This document shows, piece after piece, positions 1 to 10,262 of a DNA stretch of 36,294 nt. Numbering within the stretch: the first letter of the stretch is position 1; each line of letters starts with the position of its first letter. The DNA is from Seminavis robusta (taxonomy: Eukaryota; Bacillariophyta; Bacillariophyceae; Naviculales; Naviculaceae): assembly GCA_903772945.1 (NCBI GenBank), contig CAICTM010001137.1, forward strand, positions 1 through 36,294, written 5' to 3'. Both the position numbers and the translations under genes were made by a program. Below the pieces are notes generated by a model. It searched no databases and had not been told where the DNA came from. It saw only the letters and a list, made by a program, of their open reading frames with translations.

Positions 1-147
1 AAAGAGAGATGGAGTTGGATTGGCGAGGTCGGTAGCGCGCGCATATCACGCATAGTGTCCTAAGTTAGCGGTGAGCACCGGACGCTAGTGTCACATGTTT
101 TTGCTAATATTTTTACTACTTGTATGTGCTACCGGCTCCTCTCCGGT

Positions 148-1343
148 TCAGGATTGTTGGGTTGAGAGGGAGCTAACGTCCGTTTCGGTGGTGGTTGTGG
201 TGCGATCCGTGCGGTCGGTTGTGCGTTCGGAGTGGTTGGCGCTGTTGCTTCCGTTTTCGCGAGTGCGATTGCCATTGCCGCCATTGCTGTTTCGTTGGGC
301 TGGTTGGTATTTGACAATGGGAAGTTCTCCTGGTTTGCGCTTGACTTGGCAGCGGCCGCCCATCATGTTGTTGCCGCGTGCTTTTTCGTTGTGCTCGGGG
401 TGGCGGTTGCGACAAGTTTTGCTGTTGTGGGTGAGATCCCATTGGAAGCCGTGGGAGAAACAATAGGACATTGGTTCGCCATTAGCGAAATGGATGAGGT
501 AGGGGTTATCGAAGCTTTTTCCTGCGGCATTGGCTCGGTGTTGGTCATGGTATCCGGCGTCTTTGGTGGTGACGGTGCGGAGACGTTCCTTGTTGGCTGC
601 GAGGAAGAAGGTTTGGAAAGTGGCCCAAGTTTGGTCGTCGCTTGGTTTTTGGCGCCATTCTTTGAGGGCGTTGTTGAATACGCCACTGTCCTCTAGGTTT
701 TTGAGACCGGCTCGAAGTGCTGCGCGGTCGGTGATGTTGTCATGGCCTCGGGCAAAGGCTTGGGCATCGTTGATTTGGTTAAAGAGTTGTTGAATGGGTT
801 CGTTGGGTAACCACTTTTTGTTCATTCTTTCGATGTTTTGTCTAGGTCGTCATTGGTGAGTCCACCGAATTGCTCCTGCAGGTGTTCGATGAGATCCATG
901 TAATGGAGCATGGTGTATCCTTCGTCGGGGTCTTTCAAGCCCTTGTAGTAGACTTCTTCGATTGCATTCATGGCAAGTTTGAGGAGGGCTCTTTCGGTGG
1001 CTTGGAAGATCTGGAATTCTTGGAGGTCATATTGGTGCTCAGAGACGGCTCGTTGAATTTGAGCGGCTGTTGCTCCGACGGCGATGTTGGCTCGGGCGCC
1101 TGGATGGACTGGGTCTACCCATGGTGTGGGTGCCATGTGAGCTCGGGCATTGTAATCGTTGAGGCGATAGCAGGTGCGGAGATGTCCTTCGGATGCTGTG
1201 CCTCTGGCACTGTGTACTTGGCGGGCGTTGTCTTTGTTTTCTGTGATGAGGAGTTTGATGGTTTCTCTGGTCGGTTCTCCTTTGATTGGAGTAAGCGGTG
1301 AGTGTAGGAAGTCGTTGATGGGATCGTAGGATCTGATGCTCAT
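148..1343 (-). pseudogene. copia-like retroelement gag, split by a frame break
   Basis: The first frame runs from ATG at 1343 to a TGA at 822-824 (173 codons). A second frame starts with ATG at 823-825, overlapping that stop, and runs 225 codons to 148. Together they read as one gag-like protein: a helical N-terminal part, the capsid-like region continuing across the break, then a zinc-knuckle-like motif in the second frame (C122, H125, H133, C138, H145, inside YCFSHG...THNSKTCRN), followed by a Gly/Asn/Thr-rich tail. I recognise this Cys/His pattern from gag proteins of Ty1/copia-like elements in algae and other protists. The role would be RNA packaging in virus-like particles. The capsid-like stretch is uninterrupted across the junction, so a one-base indel is likelier than two genes, although stop-start reinitiation cannot be excluded. 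It is a different lineage from the gag at 15540-20615. Pol would lie to the left of the window. Confidence 0.72.
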
Positions 1344-1480
1344 GTTGTTGTTGTTGTTTGTGTTGTGAGGGTGTCAGTGGTGACTGTGGGGGTGGCGCTT
1401 TGGCGCGAAAGATGTAGATCGGAGCGGGTGCTGGGTGTGTTTTTGACGGATTGCTTTCTAACTATTGAAGCTAATGGCTC
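1344..1480 (-). other. Retroelement leader and putative primer-binding site
   Basis: This is the untranslated leader between the candidate LTR and gag. It is rich in GTT triplets near the gag start (1343-1361). Its first bases in element orientation, GAGCCATTAGCT (1480 down to 1469), occupy the primer-binding position. They lack the TGG start typical of sites that pair with a tRNA 3' end, and they pair 11 of 12 with an LTR-internal segment. Confidence 0.45.
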
Positions 1481-1687
1481 TGTTGATAAACTGGAGGTTA
1501 GAAACAATTATGGGAGCCATTGGCTGAGCAGGGAGTGTCCCCCAATAGCTGTTATAGCTGTTGGAGGCTCTGCTGGATCTACATCTAATTGTGGGTCCTG
1601 CAAGCCAGGGGACCATCTAACAGTCTTGGTGTGGAGATCTGAGTCACAGTTGCGCTGTGACTTCAATAATACCATCACATTTCAACA
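1481..1687 (-). repeat. Candidate 5' LTR of the left-edge retroelement
   Basis: This 207-bp segment begins TGTTG and ends CAACA, the same terminal inverted repeat as the LTRs of the complete copia element at 15331-20826. It lies on the upstream side of the minus-strand gag, separated from its ATG by a 137-bp leader, as expected for a 5' LTR. The bases abutting it (1469-1480) are complementary to 1514-1525 inside it, matching the primer-site geometry of the other element. The partner LTR is outside the window, so the boundaries are inferred. The base after it (1688) starts sequence leading into the LRR gene. Confidence 0.55.
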
Positions 1688-1799
1688 GGATCATCATCCG
1701 TCTCCCCCGCAGAGGCCAAGGAGTTTGTTTACTAGTACTAGTAGTCCCACCAAAGCAGCAGCAGCAGCAGCACAACCCCCCTCCTCACTCACCAATTCC

Positions 1800-4617
1800 A
1801 TGCAAGAGGGAATCAAATCCTTGCAACGACAAGCCGTCTCACAGTTGGGCCTTGGGACGACGACAGCCCCGCCAAATTCTAGCAACAGCAATGCACCAAC
1901 AACGTTTCGCTCCGCCCCTAAACCCGACACATCCTTTTCTTCCTCCAAATACTTTTCGCAACGTGATGACTTTGAGCATGTCGACCAATCCATCAATCTT
2001 ATGGACTCCACAATGGATATGATGGAACAGAATAGCAAGTCCGCCAATCGAAGACGAGGGAAACGTCCCACCAAGGACTTGTCCAAACGCAAGCTGAATC
2101 AGGATCTCTCCCAACGCAAACTCAACCAAAACCTGTCCCAACGCAATGTATTATCCGCCATACTAACGATGGACAATAGTAGCAACCGAAACAACACCAA
2201 TCATTCCAACGGAGCCAACCGCAAATGGTGGTTCCCAAATTGGTTTGCCAGGAGAGGAAGCAACTTAAGGGGATCCACAAACGAGGTGGTGCTTCCATCG
2301 CCCCCACCGCCACCCAGCAATCTCGGAAACAACAGTCAGAATTATCCATCATCAACGTCTTCTTCTTCTTCGCCCTCGGCATTCCGCAACACTCTCTTTA
2401 CAGTCTGCATCGTTTGCCAAGCCACTTGCTATTCCAGGAGACGACTGCTTCTGATTGTACTTCTGGTCATGGCCATGGCGGCTACCATGATTCATGTCTC
2501 GATTCTGGCCCATCGCATGGTACAACACAATCGTCTCGAGGACAAACTGTCCTCCCTGGATCGCGAAGGGGAAATGGTGGAAATACTGGTGCGAAAAAAC
2601 ATTACGTCACCTCAAGCCTTGAGCGATGAAACGCAACCCGCATCGATGGCATTGCAGTGGTTGGTCGAACAAGATCCGGCCCATCTTGCTACACGACACG
2701 AGCTGCTCCACGATTTGGTACCACGGTTCGTCTTGACGACACTGTACTTTGCTACTACTACTACCAACAAGAAGAAGAACCAAAAGAAGAAGAAATGGAC
2801 CCATGAGACGCATTGGTTAACGGGGAAACATGTCTGCGAGTGGCACGGGATTACGTGCACGACAAAGGGAGGGCAACGCAGTAATAGTATTCTGACCCAA
2901 ATGAACTTGACCAACAATCAACTTCAGGGTCGACTTCCGCTAGAGCTCAATGCATTATCCGACATGAGAATCCTGGATCTCTCGTACAATGCTATCCAAG
3001 GACCCATATGGGAAGACTGGACCATGGGTTGGACGCAATTGCGGTCGTTTCGGTTTCAACACAATCAAGGCACGGGCGCCTTGCCACAGCGATGGAACAT
3101 GCCACATTTGCAAGAACTGGTCCTGCTCAGAAACAAGTTTCGTGGAACGGTGCCTTCGTTTGGGCAGCACCACATGTTGAAGGTGTTGTACCTACAAGAC
3201 AACAAGTTTTCCGGTTCCTTGCCGTCCAAGTCAATGGCCAGTTGGACGAAAATGAGTAAGTACTCCGGATCGGTAGGTTGTATCCGGAAGAATGCTTGCC
3301 GTGTACTCACTCATCACCTACTTTTTCGTCACCATCATTCGATTCGATTCGGACGGAATTCTGTACCGACAGGATTTTTACATTTGCACAACAATCAACT
3401 GGGAGGGAGTATTCCAGATACGATTGGTGGTATGACACTGTTGGGTGAGTGTGGCCTCATTCATTGCCCAGATTCCCTTCACAGTAGAACCCACTCACAT
3501 GCATTATTTGCTGGACTTCTCGCTTGTGCAGAAGAATTGAGCCTCCAAGGGAATGACCTTGTTGGCGCGATTCCAGCAAGCATCAGCAGCTTATCGGGGC
3601 TAGGTGAGTATGCACAGGCCGCGTTTGATGCCACGAGTTAGCGGTTGAGCATCTAATTTGATATGTAATTGCGAATGTAGAAATGCTACGGTTGGGCGAC
3701 AACGCTTTGACGGGCTCCATACCAGAAGTCTTTGGCAACCTAGTCAAGCTCAGTAAGTAGTGAAAGCTTTGACAAGTCTTGCAAAGGATCATTGACAAGC
3801 CATTATCTCACAAGTCGCGCCCCCGTGACGGAAAAGCTGACCTACAGCTCAGCAGCAACCGTTTTCGAAGCTTGCTGCCCACGTCCATCGGAGGCTTGCC
3901 AAAACTGAGTGAGTCCCAGACTCGTAGTTGGATAGCAACCGGCAATGTTTGTCAAACCAATGAAACACAACTTCACCCTTTCCTTTTGCATTGTGTTTTC
4001 TAGAATGGTTTGCGATTGATGCAAGTGGTATGACTGGGTATATTCCAAAGGAGTGGAAGGGAATGACCAATCTAGAAGTGTTACTACTTCACGAAAATGA
4101 TCTGGTTAGTTCCCTAGACGGAGAGCTTCTCCGTGCCCTGAACAAGCTTCGTCAGCTCTCACTGCATACAAACTTCTTCCGCGGATCTCTCCCAAGCGAG
4201 GTGGGGTTGTTGAGTGACCTGAAGGAGGTACGAGGCAGAGTTAAGTTAGCTGTGTGCACTTTGGAAACATCATCTGACATATCATCAAACTATTCGGCAG
4301 CTCCTCTTGCAAACCAATGATCTCCGTGGGCCACTGCCGTCTGAGATTGGCAATCTACAAAAATTGGGTAAGCCTTCTTTTTGAAAGAAAATGTCTGCTT
4401 CAATGCATCCTTGTTGTTGTAGTTCTCTGTCTGACTGTGCTTTTTCTCATCTTGCAACCACTTGGGAGTAGTGACGCTCAAGACATCTCAGAATCATCTC
4501 ACCGGCAGTGTCCCTGAAGCTATCTGCAAACTCAGAAAACACCACAATAAACTGTATACTCTCGAGGCCGATTGCAAAGGAAGCATACACTGTGACTGCT
4601 GTACTGCATGCATGTAG
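1800..4617 (+). CDS. Leucine-rich-repeat single-pass membrane protein (8 exons)
   Basis: Exons: 1800-3255, 3373-3444, 3532-3603, 3681-3752, 3837-3908, 4004-4227, 4301-4367, 4472-4617. All introns are GT-AG and the frame closes, giving 726 residues. ATG 1800 is the only in-frame ATG; the open frame further upstream starts only at a GTG and crosses the retroelement LTR. Plan: Ser/Asn/Lys-rich cytosolic N terminus with a near-repeated (D/Q)LS(K/Q)RKLNQ block; transmembrane helix at about 214-237; a Trp-containing linker (QWLVEQDP, CEWHGITC); LRRs from about residue 365 (LxLxxNxxxGxxP type); and a Cys-rich end (CDCCTACM). It is therefore a type II protein with extracellular LRRs, as in diatom LRR families. 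A ligand-sensing or adhesion role is inferred; there is no kinase domain. Exons 2-5 are each exactly 72 nt and phase 1, one LRR each. The 5' end may be truncated by the LTR insertion. Confidence 0.85.
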
Positions 4618-6990
4618 CCGGCTTTGCATTTGGATCATGGGCACTTGAGAGCAGTGCACGGCAACAGATTGCTTCTTGCGTCGTTTCATTCGCTGAGACG
4701 ACTTGTGATGGCTTTGGTGCAATCACCACCATCATGCGCATGGTCGCTACCGCCCATTGCTGGCCAGACTTGGTGGTGGTGCCATACGATACGAGCCAGC
4801 ATCAGGAGGCGCGGTCCACCATCAAAAAGCGGGAACGTCAGTGTACTGGTACGGGTTACTTCGAAGATACCGCACCATGCCATAAAATGATGGTCATTGA
4901 TTCAAGTGTAGATCGTGTTTTGGTTGAAGCACTGGCTAATCTTTAGTAGCAGTGTTTTTGCTGAAGCATCAGCCAAGATAGATGAAGCACCAGGAGTTTG
5001 GAGGGAGGAGCCACGCAGGGGAAGGGGAGAGCAAAGGCCCTCGCAGAGCTTGTGGTTGTTCTGTAAAGTACCAGTACTCTGTACAACGAGCAAAATGACC
5101 TTGGTGGCTTTTTGTGGAAGGTCCAAGTTCAACTTGTAGTACTCTGGGATGGACAAAGGAATGTAAACTATAATAGAGGTCTTGGACATGTTGGAGCCTT
5201 CAGTCTGGGGTTGCTTCAAGCACTGCATAAGACTGTTCATACTTGCATCTTGGACAGTACCGGTACCGCTAGCTAGGACCGGCTGTTGTAGCTATTAGCT
5301 CGTTCTCTCCGATTGGCAAGCAGGGCTTCAAGGCCCCCTTGGCTCGTGGACACAACATTACACTCCGAAAGTAAATCTCACTCTGTTAGAACCACAAAGT
5401 TGAACTATCTGATCCTGGACACCTACAAATCTCAAGGTAAGGTACGGAAAAGCCAAGGAAGTATTAGCTTCCGTTCCACGAGCCAGAGCCCCGATTGTAC
5501 AACATTATGACATACGAACAATAATATGGCTGGGATCCATGCCTGTACCGGTACCGAGCCAAGATATGGATACAATATCATCCCAAGCCTCAAGGCGGAG
5601 CCACGATCAAAGTACTGTCCATACATGTAGGTGCTCGCAGGTATCTAGCTCTAGCTATTAGTAATGGTAATAGACCACGATACGGTACGGGTGTCCGGGA
5701 GATGGTCACTGAAGGGTACATGTACTACATGTAGTAGTAGGTTCTTTAGGTCATCTATGTATCTATGGCAGGTTGTTGAGGAGTCATGGACGATTCGATC
5801 AAAAATTCGGCAAGTTCACGTTGTTCATGGACGACATGTTTTTTTAAGCCCATGAAAAAGGGAAGGGGCGGAGCAGTAGAATCCCATGATGATGACTGCG
5901 TAACTAAATGGGGCTTTAGACGTTCAGACTCGAGGTGTAGGTGCTTCCTTTCATCTCTCGGTTGCTGAATTGCTCGGACACGGTTGGACTCTTCGACATG
6001 AGTCTAAGAGCTAGTCTAAGTACCAGGAACAGTACGCACAGGTACGAGCCCGATGTTATAGGTACCTGGTACCATCACCTGGGAGCGGTGTTGTGTTGTT
6101 GTGCCTAAACTAAAACTGCCTCATGAAGCAAAAAGGGCAATGGGCGGGCTGGAGTGGTCTAGGTCTACTAGATTATTGATAGGCCAGGCAGGATCCGCAT
6201 GCATTGGAAGTTCGGGTTGCCTGCCGCTACACTAGCTAGTGAAGCAAGAGGGGACGTGGAGTTTGTTTACCCGCATCCAGTTGGAGGAAAAGTTCGGGTT
6301 AGATGTTAGAGCAAACCAGCATTGAAGTGGTGAGATCCATGCATGCTTGGCTGCGGAGTCGAACCCATCCCAATGCATTTACTGTATTAATAGACTAGAT
6401 CTATGCCAGTCGATAGCATGGACCGCAAGGTCTGGAGCCATACTGTACCATATCGCTGACAAGGTACAGTATGGGGCATCTGATCTACAAGAGGCAAAGG
6501 AAGAAAGCATCTTACAGTACCAATTAGAACTCATTTAGACCCTCTCTCTACTAGCTGAATGATCGAATCCTACTAGACAGTAGACTACTCGCTGGGCAGG
6601 GTATATTGGCCATTACAAAAAAACTCCCACACCAGCTCCTACATCATGTTGTTATGATGTTCGTTTTCTGTTTTCTGATCTCTGCGATGCTTTCCATTCC
6701 CCATTGTCCATTGTTGCTGTGGCTGTTGCTGCCGTGAGGCGCACTGATGAGATGCTGAGTGCGGAGTGCTGTGGCTAGCTAGCCAGCCAGCCAAGCCATG
6801 GTTACCACTGAGATCGGAAATCCTTCATGAACGGTACATGGTTGAACAAGGAAAGAAAAGGAAGCGAGGCTTTAAATGCCTTTGAACCTTCTATTTAATA
6901 CCTTCAACTCTTAAATTTTGACTAGTTAGTGTGGTAATACTCGAGTACCGGTACCGAAACTTGTAAATTGTTTTTCATAGAGGATGGAAC
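4618..6990. other. Gene-poor spacer
   Basis: I find no convincing gene here; the longest open frames are short, low in complexity and lack splice-supported extensions. The stretch carries several copies of recurring palindromes: TACCGGTACCG at 5258-5268, 5546-5556 and 6946-6956; CTAGCTAG near 5269, 6232 and 6774; and the palindrome TACTACATGTAGTA at 5723-5736. A GTCGAACCC string near 6358 looks like a tRNA T-loop but has no pairing stem. Confidence 0.6.
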
Positions 6991-6994
6991 CACA

Positions 6995-7146
6995 AACGCT
7001 AGGGTCAAGCGTAGCGTTTAAACGCTAACAGGTCCCCTTAGCGTTTGCTATTATGCGTTTTTTAGCGTTTTTTTATTACTATGAGCTCAGCGTTTTTGTT
7101 AGCGTTTTATTAGCGTTTTTGTTAGCGTTTCTGTTAGCGTTTTTTA
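6995..7146 (+). repeat. hAT subterminal AGCGTTT repeat array
   Basis: About eight copies of (T/C)AGCGTTT lie in 150 bp, almost all in direct orientation. The array starts with a perfect 16-bp palindrome, TAGCGTTTAAACGCTA, at 7012-7027. Clustered short subterminal repeats are typical transposase-binding sites of hAT elements. The position, directly upstream of a hAT transposase, fits that role. Confidence 0.65.
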
Positions 7147-7250
7147 CAGTATTGGTGCACTACAATAGAGTGCAATCAGACTATTAAGAGTTCAAATCAC
7201 CGCCCCCAACACATTTTGCTTTTGGTTCTAAGTTAGTTTAGCTGAGCTCA

Positions 7251-7302
7251 GCTGAGTTTCTCAGAGTTCAAGTCTTGCTGAGTTTCTCAGAGTTCAAGTC
7301 TT
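7251..7302 (+). repeat. 26-bp tandem duplication in transposase leader
   Basis: The unit at 7251-7276, starting GCTGAGTTTCTCAGAG, is repeated exactly at 7277-7302. It lies 64 bp upstream of the first ATG of the transposase. It is non-coding, and any regulatory effect is unknown. Confidence 0.9.
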
Positions 7303-7366
7303 GAAAATACAGTTTCTTCTTTTGCATTTGCTTTTGCTCTAAGTTTTTGGCTTGTTTTATTTTGTC

Positions 7367-9639
7367 ATGTCTCAGCCCGACCTTCCTGCAACAATCGCTG
7401 CAGAGAGGCGTTCTAGCGTGGATGCTACTTCTGTTCTTACTACTGGCACCGGTGGTATTAGTGATAGTGACACTGCTGCAAAGGAGCAGTGGTTAACTCA
7501 AAGCTCGAAAGCCAGTGTTTTTTTCTGCCTTGAAGCCTGCTCAGGAAGCAATGTTACATCTAATGTTTGGAACTTCTTTCATATTGTGAAGGGTGGCAAG
7601 AAAGACATTGATAAAGAATCTTTGCCCAATGCTGACTTCTCTAAGTATAATGAGAAATGCGATACAAACCGGTTTGCTGCGTGCAACCACTGTGGCAAAA
7701 TTCTTGCTTGTGGAACCTTGAAAAAGGGGAAAACGAGTTGGACCAATGGTGCCCTCACCACTCATTTAACCACACGTGTGGAAGGACATAACACCACTGT
7801 GGATATCTTGATGAGCAAATACGTGAATGCTTCTGAAGTTGGTGGCAAGAAGCGCAAGACCTCTCGTCAAGCATCTATTATGAGCTATGGTAGCGTCAAA
7901 AGTGGTGGGATCAAGAAGCTTCCACCTGGAGCAAGGAAGAAGCATCAAGAGTTGATGACAACAAGATGGATCGCTGATTCTATGAGTCCTTTCAAGACTG
8001 TTGAAACAGACTCATTCCGTGATATGATTCAGTCGTACGATTTGACTGCCAAGCCTATGTCCAACAAGAAAGTCAAAAGCATCATGATCAACTTGGAAGA
8101 TGCAATGAGAGATGCTGCCATTGAAACTATGACGGGTCTTTCTGTGAACTTTACTCTTGATCACTGGACTTCGAAGCGCAATGAGAACTACACTGGTGTT
8201 ACTGCTCACTTCATTGACAATGATTTTAAGTTGCACAATGTCGACCTCGGCATCTTCTTGCATGAGGGTGATACTACAGCAGAAGAGCTTGAGAAGTCGT
8301 TCCTTGAGTTGAGCATTGAAAAGCTCAATCTTGGTGTAGCTAAGGTATTTGCCGGTACCACTGATACGACTGGAAACATGAACAGCCTTGGAATGAAGTG
8401 GGAAAGAAACCAGAACATTGCTCATGTCTACTGCACGGATCATGTGCTTCAGCTCACTTGCAAGCTCTGCTACAATGACAAAACCAAAAAAGCTGTGGAT
8501 GCTTTTGGTGAAGAATTTGTTGGTTGTGTCAACAAGGCTAGGGCTATTGTGAAATTCGTCAACAATTCTAGTCAAGCTTTGGAAAAACTCAAGAAGCATC
8601 AAGCACAAAGTGATTCCTGCGAAGGCCCTCCCAAAGGTTTGATTGATGATGTCGTAACCCGTTGGTGGGCTACATATGCTATGATAGTTCGTCTTTTGGA
8701 GCTCAAGCCAGCGATACAAACTATGTTCATTTACAACGAACTTGGTAAGTGTTCTCCGCTTACCAATCGAGATTGGAATGATCTGTATGACATCACGACT
8801 GTTTTGAAGACATCACGACTGTTTTGAAGCCATTCAAGGATGCTCAGAAAATGTTGGAAGGTGACAAGTATGTCACTGCGAGCTGGGTTGTGTACAGTGT
8901 GAAAAATATCTGTGACACTCTTACGGCATTGTCATCTAGTGGTCCTACTACGGCAAGCAAGGAGTTGGCTCGCAATCTTCTTGAAGACTTTAAAAAGCGT
9001 TGGGGTAGTGCCGACGAACCCGTCTTCAATCCTGAAGTTCAACGTGGTGAACGCAATAGGCAAACTGGAATCCATCCTGCTCTCCTTATTGCCACTTTAC
9101 TTGATCCAAGATTCAAGTCTCTGATTTCTGTTCCTGATGAGGGATCCAAGGTAGCAATTCGTGAGAGAGTTCTTGAAATCATGAAGATGTCAGAAATTGA
9201 AAAGCGCGATGCTCTTGGTGGTGGTATTGCTTCAGCTGGTGATGATGTTAAAATGGAAGAAGAAAAGCAAGCCAATGACGACGATGAAGACAACAGCAGC
9301 GATGATGAAGATCCTCTAGAAGTTTTTGAGCAGCAAGTTGCTGCTGTGGAAGTTGGCAAACAAGCAAGTGCGAGCGATGATTCAATTGAGAAGACATGCA
9401 AGGATGAGCTCAAGCGTTACATTGAAGCAGGTTCACTTCCAATTCGAAAGAGCAAGCACGACAAGACCTACAATGATCCACTTGGCTGGTGGAAGAAGAA
9501 TCAATCTCTCTATCCTATCCTAGCATCTTTGGCCAAGATTTACCTTTCTGTGCAGGCCACATCTGCACCCTCTGAAAGGATTTTCAGTGCTGCTTCCAGA
9601 CTCATCTCCAACAAGCGCACTAAACATGTCATCCATTAG
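7367..9639 (+). pseudogene. hAT transposase with BED zinc finger, frameshifted
   Basis: The first ATG is at 7367. Frame one runs 486 codons to 8827 and frame two continues to 9639. Frame one has a BED-type finger (C106, C109, H133, H141), a basic linker, and the RNase H-like core with first catalytic Asp D265 in LDHWTS, second Asp D333 in TTDTTGNM, CTDH at 356-359 and TRWW at 431-434. Frame two holds the C-terminal half with an acidic stretch and the hAT dimerisation signature (YLSVQATSAPSERIFSAAS). A 20-bp unit is duplicated at 8789-8828, and its length exactly explains the shift between frames. The protein ends soon after NKRT, short of the usual C-terminal helix. The normal role is cut-and-paste transposition in the nucleus; this copy should not produce a full-length enzyme. 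Confidence 0.85.
8789..8828 (+). repeat. 20-bp tandem duplication causing frameshift
   Basis: The unit at 8789-8808 (GACATCACGACTGTTTTGAA) is repeated exactly at 8809-8828. Twenty is not a multiple of three. The downstream frame (8824 onward) is offset from the upstream frame by exactly this length, so the duplication is the inactivating lesion. The copies are still identical, so the event is recent. Confidence 0.95.
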
Positions 9640-10262
9640 TTTTTCATGTACGTAGGTAGCACGTGCACGTACGCAAGTACCGAAGTTGCTACTAAAAATT
9701 CAGCTGAATCAGAGAATGACATGTGACACAGCTGCATTTAATTAAAGCAATGGTTTCATGAACATCATACGGAGTTAGCAAAAACGGCTACATGACCAGG
9801 TACTGCAATTGGTACCAAAGCAGAATAGCGTCGATACCCCTGTTGATGTTGTACCATCGCTGAATGTGTACAGAACATTTCACAGTATGATCCCTGTGTT
9901 AAATGCATCCCAGACTGTAATAAGAGTAGGTGAATGCTGGGGAAGGATGGGCCTGGTGAGGTTCACCATTGTTCTTATGCAAAGTCAATGGGTCGTACTA
10001 GTACCGCATTACCAGTACAAAGTGGCGATGTTTTGTCCACGAAAGGCTCTCCCTGCATCCACCGGTATCCGCTGTCAGTGAGACTGGTATCCCGCGGAAA
10101 TTTATAAGGAAGCCTCGAAGCCTCTCTTCCCTTTGGTCTCGCTCACATCACACACAAGTCTCCCACAAATAATCATCGATTCTCCATCAGCTACTTCTAC
10201 TAGCTAGCCAGCACACAAGCAACAATAGAATAGACTACCACAGACCACAAACAAACCTGACC
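9640..10262. other. Spacer with putative promoter of the next gene
   Basis: No gene is seen. Just after the hAT remnant lies a GTACGT/GCACGTGC-rich stretch (9648-9680) with nested palindromes. A TATA-like TTTATAAGG at about 10101-10109 lies about 155 bp before the ATG at 10263 and is a candidate core promoter. A CTAGCTAG site occurs near 10199. Confidence 0.45.

Larger units (their letters stand above)
6991..9639 (+). mobile_element. Decayed hAT-superfamily DNA transposon, 3' end missing
   Basis: The unit consists of a 5' region with repeated AGCGTTT motifs (about 7012-7145), a leader containing a 26-bp tandem duplication, and a BED-finger hAT transposase in two frames. The left boundary near 6991 (TAGGGTCA) is a guess. 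No matching AGCGTTT array, inverted terminus or 8-bp target duplication is visible after 9639. The transposase also stops just after the start of the dimerisation domain. The right end therefore appears to have been lost, so the copy is probably immobile in cis. Confidence 0.7.

Noticed and set aside
95..1301. Plus-strand frames at the left end
   Set aside because: They are antisense to the gag frames; some begin at non-ATG codons and the composition follows the opposite strand.
1365..1799. N-terminal extension of the LRR protein in an open frame
   Set aside because: The frame opens only at a GTG and runs through the candidate retroelement LTR; ATG 1800 is the first real start.
4608..5240. 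Open frames of about 70-112 codons on both strands after the first LRR gene
   Set aside because: No splice signals, domains or consistent composition; probably chance frames in the 3' flank.
6347..6380. tRNA-like T-loop (GTCGAACCC, minus-strand reading)
   Set aside because: The flanking bases do not form a T stem and no acceptor or anticodon arm is found.
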